DNA of 64,000 bases, taken from Cucumis sativus. Its lineage: Eukaryota > Streptophyta > Magnoliopsida > Cucurbitales > Cucurbitaceae. The stretch spans positions 15,547,489 to 15,611,488 of the forward strand of contig NC_026655.2 of assembly GCF_000004075.3 (NCBI RefSeq), read 5' to 3'. Shown piece after piece: positions 63,537 through 64,000 of the stretch (positions within the stretch are counted from its first letter, which is position 1; the number at the start of each line of letters is the position of its first letter). A model generated the notes under the pieces. The model was not told where the DNA came from and made no database searches. It worked only from the letters and a program-made list of their open reading frames with translations. The position numbers were made by a program, and so were the translations under genes.

Positions 63537-64000
63537 TTGATATACATTTGGCATTGACAATAGACAATTTTGAAAGAAGATATTTGAAAAAGGGTAAAAA
63601 TAAAAAATGGGATGTAGTGAACCACTGATGTTCCAACCAATCAGCAATTAATTTAGTTTTCAATTGTGTATGTAGCAGTCAGCGATTTGACCAATTCTGC
63701 AGCCATTTAGTCTTTGTCATATATGTATTATAAACATAATGTGTATAATGCATATTATTCTTTTCTTTCCCTTTGGTTAGATATGCCAAATCTTGCCTAA
63801 ACCATTCAAACATATCTTACAAAATTAATAATCTACATGTATGAGAAGAGAACTATAGAGAATATCATATACCAAAATAAATAAATTAAAGAACAATTGA
63901 ATGACCATTTAAGGGTATATTGGTCTTCGACCACTTACTCTAGAGACATGTTAGTTGAGATCATGATTTTGATAGAGAGCATTATTTTTGTTGCAAGCAA

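Larger units (their letters stand above)
62154..64000. other. Upstream region of the second chitinase, AT-rich, no further gene
   Basis: Promoter side of the chitinase at its left end; the rest is AT-rich DNA. A 35-bp tandem duplication occurs at 63467-63536. No open frame with a recognisable domain up to the window edge. Confidence 0.6.

Overview
The window is nuclear DNA of a flowering plant (eudicot). It is AT-rich, its genes are split by GT-AG introns, and it holds plant-specific families: a DICER-LIKE 4, a plasma-membrane P-type proton pump, a monosaccharide symporter, class V chitinases, and plant LTR, LINE, SINE and Mutator-like elements. A cucurbit is my best guess from the look of the genes, but the sequence alone does not prove it.

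Layout from left to right. The last exon of a TM9SF/EMP70 gene (2-211, +) is followed by an STP7-like monosaccharide transporter (3331-6030, +). An LTR retrotransposon on the minus strand (7027-12301) is a chromovirus with one intact 1130-codon gag-protease-integrase-chromodomain frame but no reverse transcriptase or RNase H. Next come an intronless HemD-like (uroporphyrinogen-III synthase family) gene (13490-14413, -) and a complete non-autonomous Mutator-like element with a 9-bp target duplication and captured exon pieces (15380-16651). DICER-LIKE 4 follows in 25 exons (18148-34695, +), with a near-perfect inverted repeat in intron 10 and a SINE in intron 21. After it lie an FAD-dependent oxidoreductase (35482-39134, +), a CMR1/WDR76-like WD40 gene (40222-43679, -) and a plasma-membrane H+-ATPase in 14 exons (44991-49590, -). 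A decayed Ty1/copia element (51533-56323, +) then interrupts an older LINE. Two convergent class V (GH18) chitinase genes (57957-59114, +; 60817-62153, -) close the gene content.

All exon models were built by hand from reading-frame continuity, splice dinucleotides and remembered family architecture. Every multi-exon model closes in frame.

The genes have unrelated housekeeping, transport, silencing and defence roles and do not form a cluster acting together. The most notable signals are the chromovirus that lost only its RT-RNase H block, the long hairpin inside a Dicer gene, the Mutator-like element carrying spliced-gene fragments and 27-bp palindromes, and a copia element whose LTRs end in TA...TA and whose RT region carries an intron-like insertion.
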